Part shown: positions 1-8,544 of the stretch, one piece after another | How positions within the stretch are numbered: position 1 is the first letter of the stretch | How the letters are laid out: each line of letters opens with the position of its first letter | Origin: Claveliimonas bilis | GTDB lineage: Bacteria; Bacillota; Clostridia; Lachnospirales; Lachnospiraceae | Direction: 5' to 3' | Length of the DNA stretch: 64,000 nucleotides | NCBI RefSeq assembly: GCF_020892095.1 | Contig: NZ_AP024845.1 | Location: 2,604,001-2,668,000, forward strand | Program-made: the position numbers and the translations under genes | Notes under the pieces: model-generated | What the model saw: only the letters and a program-made list of their open reading frames with translations | Told to the model about the DNA's origin: nothing | The model's database searches: none

Positions 1-266
1 GAAGCGAGATCGAGCAGGTAAAGATCGGCTGCCTTGCAGCAGAAGGATTGGATTATATTGCGCTTGGAAAGCAGACAGGACAGATGGCGGCAAAGGTGCT
101 CAAAGGAGAGGCAGAGGCGTCAGAACTTCCTTATGAAACGATTACAGAGCCCGGATTTTACGTAAATACAAAGGTAGCGGAAAATCTTGGAATTACTGTA
201 CCGGAGGAGCTGGCAGGAACAGCAGTAGAAAGCTTTGATACGATCTCTGAGGCAGAGGCGGAATAA
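1..266 (+). CDS. ABC transporter substrate-binding protein, C-terminal fragment
   Basis: The window opens inside this gene, so only about 88 C-terminal residues are visible; the open frame runs in from base 3 and stops at 264-266. The visible part (SEIEQVKIGCLAAEGL, then GKQTGQMAAKVLKGE) is the typical end of a periplasmic-binding-protein type I lipoprotein of the TrpX/COG2984 kind, in which a second sugar-binding-like lobe closes with a conserved G-Q-M-A segment. The next two genes encode a matching permease and ATPase with short spacing, so it is the ligand-binding partner of that importer. Related systems import aromatic amino acids such as tryptophan or tyrosine; the ligand here cannot be read from this fragment. 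Confidence 0.8.
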   Translation, partial: SEIEQVKIGCLAAEGLDYIALGKQTGQMAAKVLKGEAEASELPYETITEPGFYVNTKVAENLGITVPEELAGTAVESFDTISEAEAE

Positions 267-311
267 AGAGACGTATCTGCAGAGGAAATAACAGAAGGTG
301 AGGCATGATTC

Positions 312-1211
312 ATGGATTTTGTTGTAACTATTTTTGAGCAGGGGTTGATATATGGCATACTTGCTCTTGGGGTTTATATCACATACAAGATACTGGATTT
401 TCCGGATCTTACGGTAGATGGAAGCTTTCCGCTTGGCGGAGCGGTGACCGCTCTTCTTATTATAAAGGGGATAAATCCTTATCTCTCTCTTTTAGCAGCC
501 TTTCTGGCAGGAGCTTTGGCAGGGGTCTGCACCGGGCTGATCCATGTGAAGGGGAAAGTAAGAGATTTGTTATCGGGAATTATTATGATGACGGCTCTTT
601 GGACTATCAATTTGTATATAGCGGGAACTTCCAATGTACCGTTGTTTTCCCAGGACAGTATCTTTAAAAATGACTGGATCCAGGGAATCATGCCGGAAGC
701 CCTGCAAAGCTATATAACGCTGATCCTGGCTCTTGTTCTGGCAGCGATCAGCAAGATCCTTCTGGATCTTTATTTGAAAACAAAGTCCGGCTATCTTCTT
801 CGGGCGGTGGGTGACAATGATGTGTTGGTAACTTCTCTGGCCAAGGATCAGGGCAATGTGAAAATCGTAGGCCTTGCCATCGCCAATGGCCTTGTAGCTC
901 TGGCGGGAAGCGCATTCTGCCAGGAGGAGAGAGTGTTTGAGATTTCAATGGGAACCGGGGCGATCGTGATCGGATTGGCGAGTGTTATTATCGGAACAAG
1001 TATCTTTAAAAAGCTTACTGTTATGAAGGCTACTACAGCTGTTTTGATCGGCTCTGTCATATATAAAGCCTGTGTGGCTGTCGCTATCCGCAACTTTGAA
1101 CCACAGGCAATGAAATTGATCACAGCAGTTTTATTCCTGGTAATTTTGATTATCAGTATGGAAAGAAGAAAGAAGGTGAAACCGGATGCTGGAACTCAAA
1201 GACATTCATAA
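312..1211 (+). CDS. ABC transporter permease (COG4120/TrpY-like)
   Basis: A 299-residue, strongly hydrophobic protein with about eight predicted membrane segments and a basic C-terminal tail rich in R, K and H. The N-terminal part (ILALGVYITYKILDFPDLTV) is characteristic of the branched-chain/COG4120 permease family found with TrpX-type binding proteins. An SD-like GAAGGTGAGG lies just upstream of the ATG. The 3' end overlaps the following ATPase gene by 26 bases, which suggests translational coupling. The role is the membrane channel of the importer whose binding protein ends at base 266. The substrate is unknown; aromatic amino acids are a family-based guess. Confidence 0.85.
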   Translation: MDFVVTIFEQGLIYGILALGVYITYKILDFPDLTVDGSFPLGGAVTALLIIKGINPYLSLLAAFLAGALAGVCTGLIHVKGKVRDLLSGIIMMTALWTINLYIAGTSNVPLFSQDSIFKNDWIQGIMPEALQSYITLILALVLAAISKILLDLYLKTKSGYLLRAVGDNDVLVTSLAKDQGNVKIVGLAIANGLVALAGSAFCQEERVFEISMGTGAIVIGLASVIIGTSIFKKLTVMKATTAVLIGSVIYKACVAVAIRNFEPQAMKLITAVLFLVILIISMERRKKVKPDAGTQRHS

Positions 1212-1959
1212 ATACTATAATCCCGGTACAGTCAATGAAATGTGTCTGTTCCACGGGTTTAACCTGTCCATAGAAGAAGGAGAATTTGTCTCCGTGATCG
1301 GGAGCAACGGTTCCGGAAAAACGTCTATGCTGAATATTATCTGCGGAAGCATTCCGGTAGAGGCCGGCCAGATTTTTATGAACGGCTCTGACATTACGAA
1401 AGAGAAAGAATACAAACGAAACCGAAGGATCGGAAGGGTGTATCAGAATCCGGCCATGGGGACCTGTCCTTCCATGACGATTCTGGAGAATATGGCATTG
1501 GCGGATAATAAAGGAAAGGTGTATGGATTCGGACGGGGGACCAATAAGGCGAGAATTTCCTATTATAAAGAACTTTTAAGCCAGCTGGGACTTGGTTTGG
1601 AGGATAAGCTGGATATTAAGGTGGGAGCGCTGTCCGGAGGCCAGAGACAGGCGATGGCTCTTTTGATGTCTACGATGACTCCTATAGAATTTCTTATTCT
1701 GGATGAACATACGGCGGCTCTGGATCCTAAGACGGCAGAGTTGATCATGGAGCTGACAGACAAAATCGTAAAAGAGAAGAAACTGACTACGATCATGGTA
1801 ACTCACAATCTCCGTTATGCGGTAGAGTATGGAGACCGTCTTTTGATGATGCATCAGGGCGAGGCTGTACTTGATCTGAAAGGTGAGGAAAAAAAGGCGA
1901 TGTCTGTAGATGAAATATTGAAGCAGTTTAACGAAATCAGCATAGAATGCGGCAACTAG
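1186..1959 (+). CDS. ABC transporter ATP-binding protein (COG1101/TrpZ-like)
   Basis: A 257-residue ABC ATPase. Walker A is GSNGSGKT near residue 40, the signature is LSGGQRQ near residue 148, Walker B and the catalytic Glu are in LILDEHTAALDP near residue 170, and the switch His is in VTHNL. The length and the MLELKDIHKYYNPGT start fit the COG1101 family that pairs with COG2984 binding proteins and COG4120 permeases. It is the last gene of the importer operon, followed 16 bases later by a hairpin terminator. It acts as a cytoplasmic dimer that powers uptake. Confidence 0.9.
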   Translation: MLELKDIHKYYNPGTVNEMCLFHGFNLSIEEGEFVSVIGSNGSGKTSMLNIICGSIPVEAGQIFMNGSDITKEKEYKRNRRIGRVYQNPAMGTCPSMTILENMALADNKGKVYGFGRGTNKARISYYKELLSQLGLGLEDKLDIKVGALSGGQRQAMALLMSTMTPIEFLILDEHTAALDPKTAELIMELTDKIVKEKKLTTIMVTHNLRYAVEYGDRLLMMHQGEAVLDLKGEEKKAMSVDEILKQFNEISIECGN

Positions 1960-1974
1960 AGAATCATCCAAAAT

Positions 1975-2000
1975 TAAGAACCCGTCAGGGTTCTTTTTTT
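1975..2000 (+). terminator. Rho-independent terminator of the ABC operon
   Basis: AGAACCC (1977-1983) pairs with GGGTTCT (1988-1994) across a four-base loop and is followed by an uninterrupted T run to base 2000. It lies directly after the ATPase stop codon. Confidence 0.9.
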
Positions 2001-2072
2001 GTGAAAAATTTCAGGCCGTATACCGTTGACGGAACATAGGACAGGTGATAAACTTAATAAAGCAAATTTATA

Positions 2073-2084
2073 CACTATATAGTG
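2073..2084. promoter_or_regulatory. Perfect 12-bp palindrome upstream of nrdD, possible operator
   Basis: CACTATATAGTG lies 62 bases before the chosen nrdD start. It resembles the core of an NrdR box (ACAC-N8-GTGT), but the spacing between the ACAC and GTG half sites is six rather than eight bases and no second box was seen. It could equally be part of a promoter -10 region. Confidence 0.35.
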
Positions 2085-2145
2085 AATAAAAAAGATGAAT
2101 GATACTAAATATAGAGAGCGACGAAGTGGAGGAGACTGGCATCAT

Positions 2146-4278
2146 ATGGTAAAAAAAGATGTAAAAGTAATCAAAAAAGACGGGACGAAGGAAGCGTTTA
2201 ATGTACAGAAGGTAGTGGTTGCAGTAAATAAGTCAGCCTATCGTGCCCTTATCAAATTTACAGATGAAGAACTGGGGTTTATCTGCAAATTTGTAGAAGA
2301 AAAAGTGGACGACATGGACATCACGGAAATTCCTATTGCGGAAATGCATAACGTGGTGGAGGGCGCGTTGGAGAAAGTGAACCCGGTGGTGGCAAAAAGC
2401 TATCGCGATTATCGTAACTACAAGCAGGATTTTGTGCAGATGCTGGATGATGTATATAAGAAAAGCCAGTCTATCATGTACATCGGAGACAAGGAAAACA
2501 GCAATACGGACAGCGCTCTTGTGTCCACCAAAAGAAGTCTGATCTTTAATGAACTGAACAAAGAACTTTATAAGAAATTTTTCCTGACAGTGGAGGAGAT
2601 TCAGGCGATCCGTGACGGATATATTTATATCCATGATATGTCTGCAAGAAGAGATACTATGAACTGCTGTCTTTTCGATGTGAAATCAGTGCTGACAGGA
2701 GGCTTTGAGATGGGAAATCTCTGGTATAATGAGCCTAAGACGTTGGACACTGCGTTTGATGTGATCGGCGATATTGTTCTAAGTGCGGCAAGCCAGCAGT
2801 ACGGCGGTTTTACTGTGCCGAGTGTAGATGAGATCCTGGAACCATTTGCAGAGAAATCCCACAAAAAGCTGATCCGAAAATACCGTGATCTGGGACTGGA
2901 TGAAGAAACTGTGCAGAAGGTAGCATGGGCAGATTTGGAAAAGGAGATGGAACAGGGATTCCAGGGATGGGAATACAAGTTTAATTCCGTTTCATCCAGC
3001 AGGGGAGACTATCCTTTTATCACAGTGACAGCCGGAACAGTACCGAGCAAATACGGCAAGCTGGTGACAATGAAAATGCTGGAAGTCAGGAAGAACGGAC
3101 AGGGGAAGGAAGGACATAAAAAGCCTGTCCTTTTCCCGAAGATCGTTTTCCTGTATGATGAGAATCTTCACGGACCGGGAGGCCCGATGGAAGATGTCTT
3201 TGAGGCGGGAATCGACTGTTCCGCTAAAACCATGTACCCGGATTGGCTAAGCCTCACCGGAGATGGGTATGTGGCGGGGATTTATAAGAAATATGGAAAG
3301 ATCATAAGTCCTATGGGATGCCGCGCATTTTTGTCTCCGTGGTATGAAAGAGGCGGAATGGAGCCGGCAGACGAAAACGATCAGCCGGTATTCGTGGGAC
3401 GGTTCAATATCGGAGCGATCAGCCTGCATCTGCCTATGATCTATGCAAAGGCAAAACAGGAGAGCAAAGACTTTTATCAGGTGCTGGACTATTATCTGAA
3501 TCTGATCCGCCAGCTTCACTTGAGAACCTATGATTATCTGGGCGAGATGAAAGCATCCACCAATCCTCTGGCTTACTGTGAAGGAGGATTTTACGGCGGA
3601 CATCTTGGACTTTACGATAAGATCAAACCTCTTTTGAAGTCTGCTACAGCATCCTTTGGGATTACGGCTCTGAATGAACTTCAGCAGCTTCATAATAAGA
3701 AGTCTCTGGTGGAGGACGGAGAGTTTGCCCTGGAGACACTTCGCTATATTAATGAGAAGATTGCAGAATTTAAAAAGGAAGATGGAAGGCTCTATGCCAT
3801 TTACGGAACTCCGGCAGAAAATCTGTGCGGCGTTCAGGTACAGCAGTTCCGTAAGAAGTATGGAATCATTGAAAATGTGTCGGACAGAGAGTATGTGAGC
3901 AACAGTTTCCATTGCCATGTCAGCGAGGATATTACTCCCATTCAGAAACAGGATCTGGAGGGAAGATTCTGGGATTTAAGCAACGGCGGAAAGATCCAGT
4001 ATGTGAAATATCCGGTTAATTATAATAAAGAAGCGATCAAATCCTTGGTGCGGCGCGCTATGGCAAAAGGATACTATGAAGGAGTCAACCTTTCCCTTGC
4101 TTACTGTGATGATTGCGGACATGAGGAGCTTTCTATGGATGTATGTCCGGTATGCGGCAGTAAAAATCTGACGAAGATCGACCGTATGAACGGTTACCTT
4201 TCCTATTCCAGAGTGAAGGGAGATACCAGACTGAATGAGGCGAAAATGGCCGAAATTGCAGAAAGGAAAAGTATGTAG
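2146..4278 (+). CDS. nrdD: Anaerobic (class III) ribonucleoside-triphosphate reductase
   Basis: Reduces NTPs to dNTPs with a glycyl radical in anaerobic cells. The N-terminus (KVIKKDGTKEAFN) is an ATP-cone that senses ATP/dATP. The C-terminus has the zinc site CDDC...CPVC followed by the radical motif RMNGY with the radical Gly at about residue 683. The reading frame is open from 2095, but ATG 2146 is preferred: GGAGGAG ends 11 bases before it, and the family begins just ahead of the ATP-cone; this gives 710 residues. The activase gene nrdG starts two bases after the stop, so the pair is one operon. Length and motifs are normal for an active enzyme. Confidence 0.95.
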   Translation: MVKKDVKVIKKDGTKEAFNVQKVVVAVNKSAYRALIKFTDEELGFICKFVEEKVDDMDITEIPIAEMHNVVEGALEKVNPVVAKSYRDYRNYKQDFVQMLDDVYKKSQSIMYIGDKENSNTDSALVSTKRSLIFNELNKELYKKFFLTVEEIQAIRDGYIYIHDMSARRDTMNCCLFDVKSVLTGGFEMGNLWYNEPKTLDTAFDVIGDIVLSAASQQYGGFTVPSVDEILEPFAEKSHKKLIRKYRDLGLDEETVQKVAWADLEKEMEQGFQGWEYKFNSVSSSRGDYPFITVTAGTVPSKYGKLVTMKMLEVRKNGQGKEGHKKPVLFPKIVFLYDENLHGPGGPMEDVFEAGIDCSAKTMYPDWLSLTGDGYVAGIYKKYGKIISPMGCRAFLSPWYERGGMEPADENDQPVFVGRFNIGAISLHLPMIYAKAKQESKDFYQVLDYYLNLIRQLHLRTYDYLGEMKASTNPLAYCEGGFYGGHLGLYDKIKPLLKSATASFGITALNELQQLHNKKSLVEDGEFALETLRYINEKIAEFKKEDGRLYAIYGTPAENLCGVQVQQFRKKYGIIENVSDREYVSNSFHCHVSEDITPIQKQDLEGRFWDLSNGGKIQYVKYPVNYNKEAIKSLVRRAMAKGYYEGVNLSLAYCDDCGHEELSMDVCPVCGSKNLTKIDRMNGYLSYSRVKGDTRLNEAKMAEIAERKSM

Positions 4279-4280
4279 GA

Positions 4281-4769
4281 ATGAGATATCATAATATTAC
4301 GAAAGACGATATGCTCAACGGGGACGGACTTAGGGTAGTATTATGGGTGGCAGGATGTGCTCATGGCTGTCCGGGCTGCCATAATCCCATTACATGGGAT
4401 CCGGAAGGAGGACTTCCTTTTGACGAGGAGGCAAAGCAGGAGATTTTCGATGAACTTGATAAGGACTATGTAAGCGGCATTACATTTTCCGGCGGAGATC
4501 CTCTTCATGAAGCGAATGTCCGGCAGGTCACTGCGCTGGCAAAAGAGATACGGGAAAAATATCCGAACAAAACAATCTGGCTTTATACAGGAAGTCTCTG
4601 GAAGGAAGTAAAGGATCTGGAGATTGCAAAGTATCTGGATGTTCTTGTAGATGGAGAATTTCAGGAAGAGAAAAAAGACAATACCCTTCACTGGAAAGGG
4701 AGCGCAAATCAGATGGTGATCGATGTGCCAAAAACACTGCAGATAGGAGAAATTGTTTTACATGATTAA
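4281..4769 (+). CDS. nrdG: Anaerobic ribonucleotide reductase activating protein
   Basis: A 162-residue radical SAM enzyme that generates the glycyl radical on NrdD. The cluster motif CX3CX2C is visible as CAHGCPGC (Cys 26, 30 and 33), and the SAM-binding GGD segment is in TFSGGDPLHE. It starts two bases after nrdD and its 3' end overlaps the dUTPase gene by eight bases, so the three genes are translated from one message. Size and motifs are typical of NrdG. Confidence 0.95.
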   Translation: MRYHNITKDDMLNGDGLRVVLWVAGCAHGCPGCHNPITWDPEGGLPFDEEAKQEIFDELDKDYVSGITFSGGDPLHEANVRQVTALAKEIREKYPNKTIWLYTGSLWKEVKDLEIAKYLDVLVDGEFQEEKKDNTLHWKGSANQMVIDVPKTLQIGEIVLHD

Positions 4770-5280
4770 GAGAATTGCTAAATTTCATAAAGTAAGTCTG
4801 GAACAGTTTACAGAAGGATGGAAGGATACGTTTGGTGAGACGGATAAGGAGAAGATCCGCGAAATATATGAGGAAATAAAGCTTCCGAAGAGGGCGACAT
4901 CAGGATCGGCGGGTTATGATTTTTTTGTACCCGTTTCTCTGACGATCGCACCGGGTGAAACTGTAAAGATTCCTACCGGGATCCGCGTGGAAATGGAAGA
5001 GAACTGGGTGCTGAAATGCTATCCGAGAAGCGGACTTGGTTTCAAATACCGGCTTCAGTTGAATAATACCGTTGGGATCATAGACAGTGATTATTTTTAC
5101 TCTGATAATGAAGGCCATATTTTTTCCAAGATCACAAATGATACAAACGAAGGGAAAACCATTGAAATAGCGGCCGGGACAGGATTTATGCAGGGGATTT
5201 TTGTAGAATACGGCATTACAGTCGACGATGACGCAGATGCGGTGCGAAACGGAGGGTTCGGCAGTACAACCGGGAAATAG
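4762..5280 (+). CDS. dUTP diphosphatase-like protein
   Basis: Hydrolyses dUTP to dUMP, keeping uracil out of DNA and supplying dTMP synthesis. Trimeric dUTPase motifs are seen in order: motif 1 SGSAGYDF, motif 2 PRSGLGFKY, the substrate-binding G-I-I-D-S-D segment with its aspartate and aromatic residue, and the C-terminal motif 5 (GGFGSTTG). The start is ATG 4762, overlapping nrdG by eight bases; a TTG at 4753 is also open. At 172 residues it is longer than the minimal enzyme because of about 45 extra N-terminal residues. Position in the nrdDG operon links dUTP removal to anaerobic dNTP synthesis. Confidence 0.88.
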   Translation: MIKRIAKFHKVSLEQFTEGWKDTFGETDKEKIREIYEEIKLPKRATSGSAGYDFFVPVSLTIAPGETVKIPTGIRVEMEENWVLKCYPRSGLGFKYRLQLNNTVGIIDSDYFYSDNEGHIFSKITNDTNEGKTIEIAAGTGFMQGIFVEYGITVDDDADAVRNGGFGSTTGK

Positions 5281-5292
5281 AAGTTAAAAGGA

Positions 5293-5322
5293 GGCAGGGT
5301 GAAAATTACCCTGTCTCTTTTT
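5293..5322 (+). terminator. Terminator of the nrdDG-dut operon
   Basis: GGCAGGGT (5293-5300) pairs with ACCCTGTC (5308-5315) with one G-T wobble, and is followed by a T-rich tract (TCTTTTTGC). It sits 13 bases after the dUTPase stop codon. Confidence 0.85.
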
Positions 5323-5386
5323 GCATATTTCCGGCAGATCAGGGCAAATTAAACATATCGTATAAGGATATGGAGGAAATAAGATT

Positions 5387-6748
5387 ATGCCGGATACAAG
5401 AATTGTGACTGCCTCAGTAAAGGAGAATGTCGCATATATGAATCAGATCCTGCCGATTCAGGACAGTTTTGATCTGATACAACGAGATCTTATGATTGGA
5501 GGAAGGGAAGCTGCCTTTTTCTTTATTGACGGATTTATGAAAGACGAGGCGATGCTGAAGATTATGGATTCCTTTCTTGGAGTGACGAAGGAGAATATGC
5601 CTGCAAGTGCCACAGGATTTGTAAAACAGCATGTGCCTTATGTAGAAGTTGATATCATAGGAGAATTTGATCAGGTGTTCCGAAATCTTCTGTCAGGAAC
5701 TACCTGTCTTTTTATTGACGGCTATGAAGCATGTATTGTGATCGACTGCAGAACTTACCCGGCCAGAAATGTGGGGGAACCGGAAAAGGATAAATCTCTT
5801 CGGGGATCCAGGGATGGCTTTGTAGAAACAATCGTATTTAATACAGCGCTGATGAGGAGGAGGATCCGGGATCCTCACCTTGTGATGCAGATGCTGGATA
5901 TCGGAGAAAGTTCCCGAACAGACGTGGCAGTCTGCTATATGACTGACCGGGTAGATAAGCAGCTTCTTTCACGCCTGATAGATGAGTTGAAAAATATTCA
6001 CACAAAAGATCTCCGTATGAACCAGCAGACACTGACAGAGCAGCTGTTCCGAGGAAAATTACTCAATCCGATGCCGAAATTTAAATATACAGAACGTCCG
6101 GATACAGCTGCCGCCTGTCTGCTGGAGGGGAAAATCGTTCTTTTGGTGGACAATTCACCTTCTGCCATGATCCTGCCAACGTCTGTTCTTGATATCATCG
6201 AAGAGGCAAATGATTACTATTTCCCGTTTATCACACAGCTTTACTTAAAAATCTCACGGGGGATCATCACGTTTCTGACTGTTTTTTTTACGCCGGTATT
6301 CCTTTTATTTATGCAGAATCTGAACTGGCTGCCGGATGTTTTTCATTTTGTAGCCCTGAGGGATACAGTCAATATCCCCCTTGTGTTTCAGCTTTTGATA
6401 TTAGAGGTTGCCATAGATGGGCTTCGTCTGGCAGCATTGAATACGCCCAGTATGTTAAGTACACCTCTAAGTGTCATTGCAGGTATTGTTATGGGAGAAT
6501 TTTCAGTACAGTCCGGATGGTTTAACTCGGAAGTTATGCTGTATATGGCATTCGTGGCGGTGGCTAACTATACCCAGCCTAATTTTGAGCTGGGCTATGC
6601 CCTGAAATTTATGCGCCTTATTCTGCTGGTTTTAACAGCTCTGTTTAACTGGGTCGGATTTGCTCTGGGAACGGTGATTATTCTTTGTATGATATGTTTT
6701 AACAAGACTTTTACAGGAAGAAATTTTCTTCGTGTGAAATTGAATTAG
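5387..6748 (+). CDS. Spore germination protein of the GerA/SpoVAF family
   Basis: A 453-residue protein of the GerA A-subunit family: a soluble N-terminal domain of about 285 residues (with the family segments FIDGFMKDEAM, VRNLLSG-like FRNLLSG and DGYEACIVID) followed by four or five membrane segments. The length, and the GLRLAALNTPSML and GIVMGEFSVQSGW segments, fit SpoVAF, which works with SpoVA channels in dipicolinate movement, better than a three-gene nutrient receptor, because no gerB or gerC partner is present. The gene stands alone between the nrd terminator and the degV promoter. It is direct evidence that the organism forms spores. Confidence 0.85.
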   Translation: MPDTRIVTASVKENVAYMNQILPIQDSFDLIQRDLMIGGREAAFFFIDGFMKDEAMLKIMDSFLGVTKENMPASATGFVKQHVPYVEVDIIGEFDQVFRNLLSGTTCLFIDGYEACIVIDCRTYPARNVGEPEKDKSLRGSRDGFVETIVFNTALMRRRIRDPHLVMQMLDIGESSRTDVAVCYMTDRVDKQLLSRLIDELKNIHTKDLRMNQQTLTEQLFRGKLLNPMPKFKYTERPDTAAACLLEGKIVLLVDNSPSAMILPTSVLDIIEEANDYYFPFITQLYLKISRGIITFLTVFFTPVFLLFMQNLNWLPDVFHFVALRDTVNIPLVFQLLILEVAIDGLRLAALNTPSMLSTPLSVIAGIVMGEFSVQSGWFNSEVMLYMAFVAVANYTQPNFELGYALKFMRLILLVLTALFNWVGFALGTVIILCMICFNKTFTGRNFLRVKLN

Positions 6749-6815
6749 AAAAAGGGACGCCAATATTCAAAAGGCACCGTGAAGGGATCTCCGAAACAGC
6801 ATTCCGAAAAAAATT

Positions 6816-6844
6816 TTGCCTAATAGTGGAAAAGGTGGTATGAT
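6816..6844 (+). promoter_or_regulatory. Sigma-A-type promoter for the degV gene
   Basis: TTGCCT (6816-6821) and TATGAT (6839-6844) are separated by 17 bases, 30 bases before the DegV start codon. Confidence 0.6.
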
Positions 6845-6874
6845 GATGAAAACGGGATTTAGGAGGTCGTAAGA

Positions 6875-7738
6875 ATGAGAGATTACGTGATCACAGTAAA
6901 CAGTACAGTAGATTTGCCGAAGGAATGGCTGGCAGAGAGAAATGTTCCGGTTGTTCCTCTTCGATATACAATAGACGGACAGACCTATGAGGATATGGAT
7001 GGACTTTCTTCAAAAGAGTTTTTTCAGAAACTCAGAGAAGGGAAAATGGCTGTTACTTCACAGGTGAATCCGGAGGAAGCAAAAGAGGCTCTGGAAGGCT
7101 TTGTAAAAGAAGGGAAGGATGTGCTCCACCTCGCCTTTTCCTCTGCTTTAAGCGGAACATGCAACAGCATGAAAATTGCGGCGGAAGAGCTGATGGAGGA
7201 ATATCCGGGATCAAAAGTTATTGTGATCGATACGCTCTGCGCTTGTCTGGGCGAAGCGCTTCTGCTTTATAAGACGCTAAAGCAGAAGGAAAGCGGAAAG
7301 ACATTGGAAGAAACTGCAAAGTGGGTAGAGGAAAATAAGCTCCATATCTGCCATAATGTAACAGTGGATGACCTGAATCATCTTCACAGAGGCGGAAGAG
7401 TTTCCAAAGCTACGGCAGTCCTTGGAACTATGGTGCAGATCAAGCCCATCATCCACATGGATAATAACGGCGCCCTTCAGGTTATCGGAAAAGAGAGAGG
7501 AAGAAAGAAAGCTCTCAATAAGATTGTGGATATGGCTGTGAAACAGGCAGAAGGATGGGATAATGATATTATCATGATCACCCATGGAGATTGTATCGAA
7601 GATGCAGAATACGTAGCTTCTTTGGTACGCCAGAAAATGGGAATAGACAATATTCTGATCAATAATATCGGAACTGTGATCGGAAGCCATACCGGTCCAG
7701 GCGTAGTGGCGGTATTCTGTATGGGAAACGAAAGATAA
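6875..7738 (+). CDS. DegV family fatty-acid-binding protein
   Basis: A 287-residue DegV/FakB-type protein. Family hallmarks are the N-terminal NSTVDLP, the TSQVNPEEA and AFSSALSGTCNS segments that line the fatty-acid pocket, VIDTLCACLGEALL, and LHRGGRVSKATAVLGT. FakB-like members present exogenous fatty acids to the kinase FakA; no fakA is nearby, so the partner is unknown. AGGAGGTCG precedes the ATG by 6-9 bases. The next gene follows after 12 bases, suggesting co-transcription from the promoter at 6816. Confidence 0.9.
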   Translation: MRDYVITVNSTVDLPKEWLAERNVPVVPLRYTIDGQTYEDMDGLSSKEFFQKLREGKMAVTSQVNPEEAKEALEGFVKEGKDVLHLAFSSALSGTCNSMKIAAEELMEEYPGSKVIVIDTLCACLGEALLLYKTLKQKESGKTLEETAKWVEENKLHICHNVTVDDLNHLHRGGRVSKATAVLGTMVQIKPIIHMDNNGALQVIGKERGRKKALNKIVDMAVKQAEGWDNDIIMITHGDCIEDAEYVASLVRQKMGIDNILINNIGTVIGSHTGPGVVAVFCMGNER

Positions 7739-7750
7739 GGGGTAGAACTC

Positions 7751-8419
7751 ATGAAAAAAAATCTGACCATTGACCCAAATATGAAAGAGAAATGGCCGGC
7801 AACAAAGGTTGGCTGTCTGCAGTACCATGTCAAAGTAGAAAAAAAGAATGAGCAGATGTGGGAATATCTTAAAAAGGATATTTTAAAAAAAGTAAAAGAT
7901 GAGATTTTTGATTATGGAATAAATGAGATTCCGGGTATCAAAGAATCCAGAGCGGCCTATAAAGCATTCGGAAAGGATCCAAGCCGATACAGAGTGTCGT
8001 CAGAAGCGCTGATCCGCCGGATCGGACAGGGAAAAGGGCTTTACGAGGTCAATACAGTGGTAGATGTGAATAATCTGATATCCATTGAATCCGGGTTTTC
8101 TGCAGGGTCCTATGATGCGGATAAAATAGGTGAGGAACTGACGTTTCGGATAGGACTTCCCGGAGAAACCTACAAGGGAATCGGGAAAAATGAAATAAAT
8201 ATAGAGGCGCTTCCTGTTTTGGCAGATGAAGAAGGGGCGATCGGAAGCTCTACCAGTGATTCCGAGAGAGCAATGATCACAGAGGAAGCGCAGGAAGTAT
8301 TGACTTTGGTCTATTGCTTTTCCGAGAACGGAGATCTTAAAAAGGTGTTGGAGAAGGGAAAAGAGTATCTGGAAAAATATGCCGGCGCGGAAGAGATAGA
8401 ATCCTGGATCGTGGAATAG
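7751..8419 (+). CDS. B3/B4 tRNA-binding domain protein (COG3382)
   Basis: A 222-residue protein carrying the B3/B4 fold otherwise found in the phenylalanyl-tRNA synthetase beta chain, seen in RAAYKAFGKDPSRYRVSSEAL and VNTVVDVNNLISIESGFSAG. Stand-alone members are thought to edit or bind tRNA or amino acids, but the function of this bacterial family is not established. It is co-directional with degV and ends 19 bases before a long perfect terminator stem. Membership is clear; the role is not. Confidence 0.82.
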   Translation: MKKNLTIDPNMKEKWPATKVGCLQYHVKVEKKNEQMWEYLKKDILKKVKDEIFDYGINEIPGIKESRAAYKAFGKDPSRYRVSSEALIRRIGQGKGLYEVNTVVDVNNLISIESGFSAGSYDADKIGEELTFRIGLPGETYKGIGKNEINIEALPVLADEEGAIGSSTSDSERAMITEEAQEVLTLVYCFSENGDLKKVLEKGKEYLEKYAGAEEIESWIVE

Positions 8420-8438
8420 AAAAAATAATAAAATAGAG

Positions 8439-8500
8439 AACCGTCTGCGGATAGAGGCTGTTTTATCAGCCTGTCATATCCATACCGCAGACGGTTTTTT
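8439..8500. terminator. Strong terminator with a 12-bp perfect stem
   Basis: AACCGTCTGCGG (8439-8450) is perfectly complementary to CCGCAGACGGTT (8485-8496), followed by a T run to 8500. An inner short hairpin (AGGCTG/CAGCCT) fills the loop. It separates the plus-strand degV pair from the convergent ybaK gene. Confidence 0.85.
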
Positions 8501-8502
8501 GT

Positions 8503-8544
8503 CTACCCTTCGCCGACCGTGCTGCCCCTTGTAGATTGACGCTA
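8503..8544. repeat. Degenerate copy of a palindromic repeat also present at 12151
   Basis: ACCGTGCTGCCCCTTGTA at 8516-8533 matches 17 of 18 bases of the centre and right arm of the perfect palindrome at 12151-12199, and the flanks GTCTAC and TTGACGCT echo its outer arms. Here the left arm no longer pairs. Its right edge overlaps the ybaK stop codon, so the last ybaK codons may come from this element. Confidence 0.55.

Noticed and set aside
2073-2084. Canonical NrdR box
   Set aside because: The half-site spacing is two bases short and no second box is present, so it is kept only as a possible operator.
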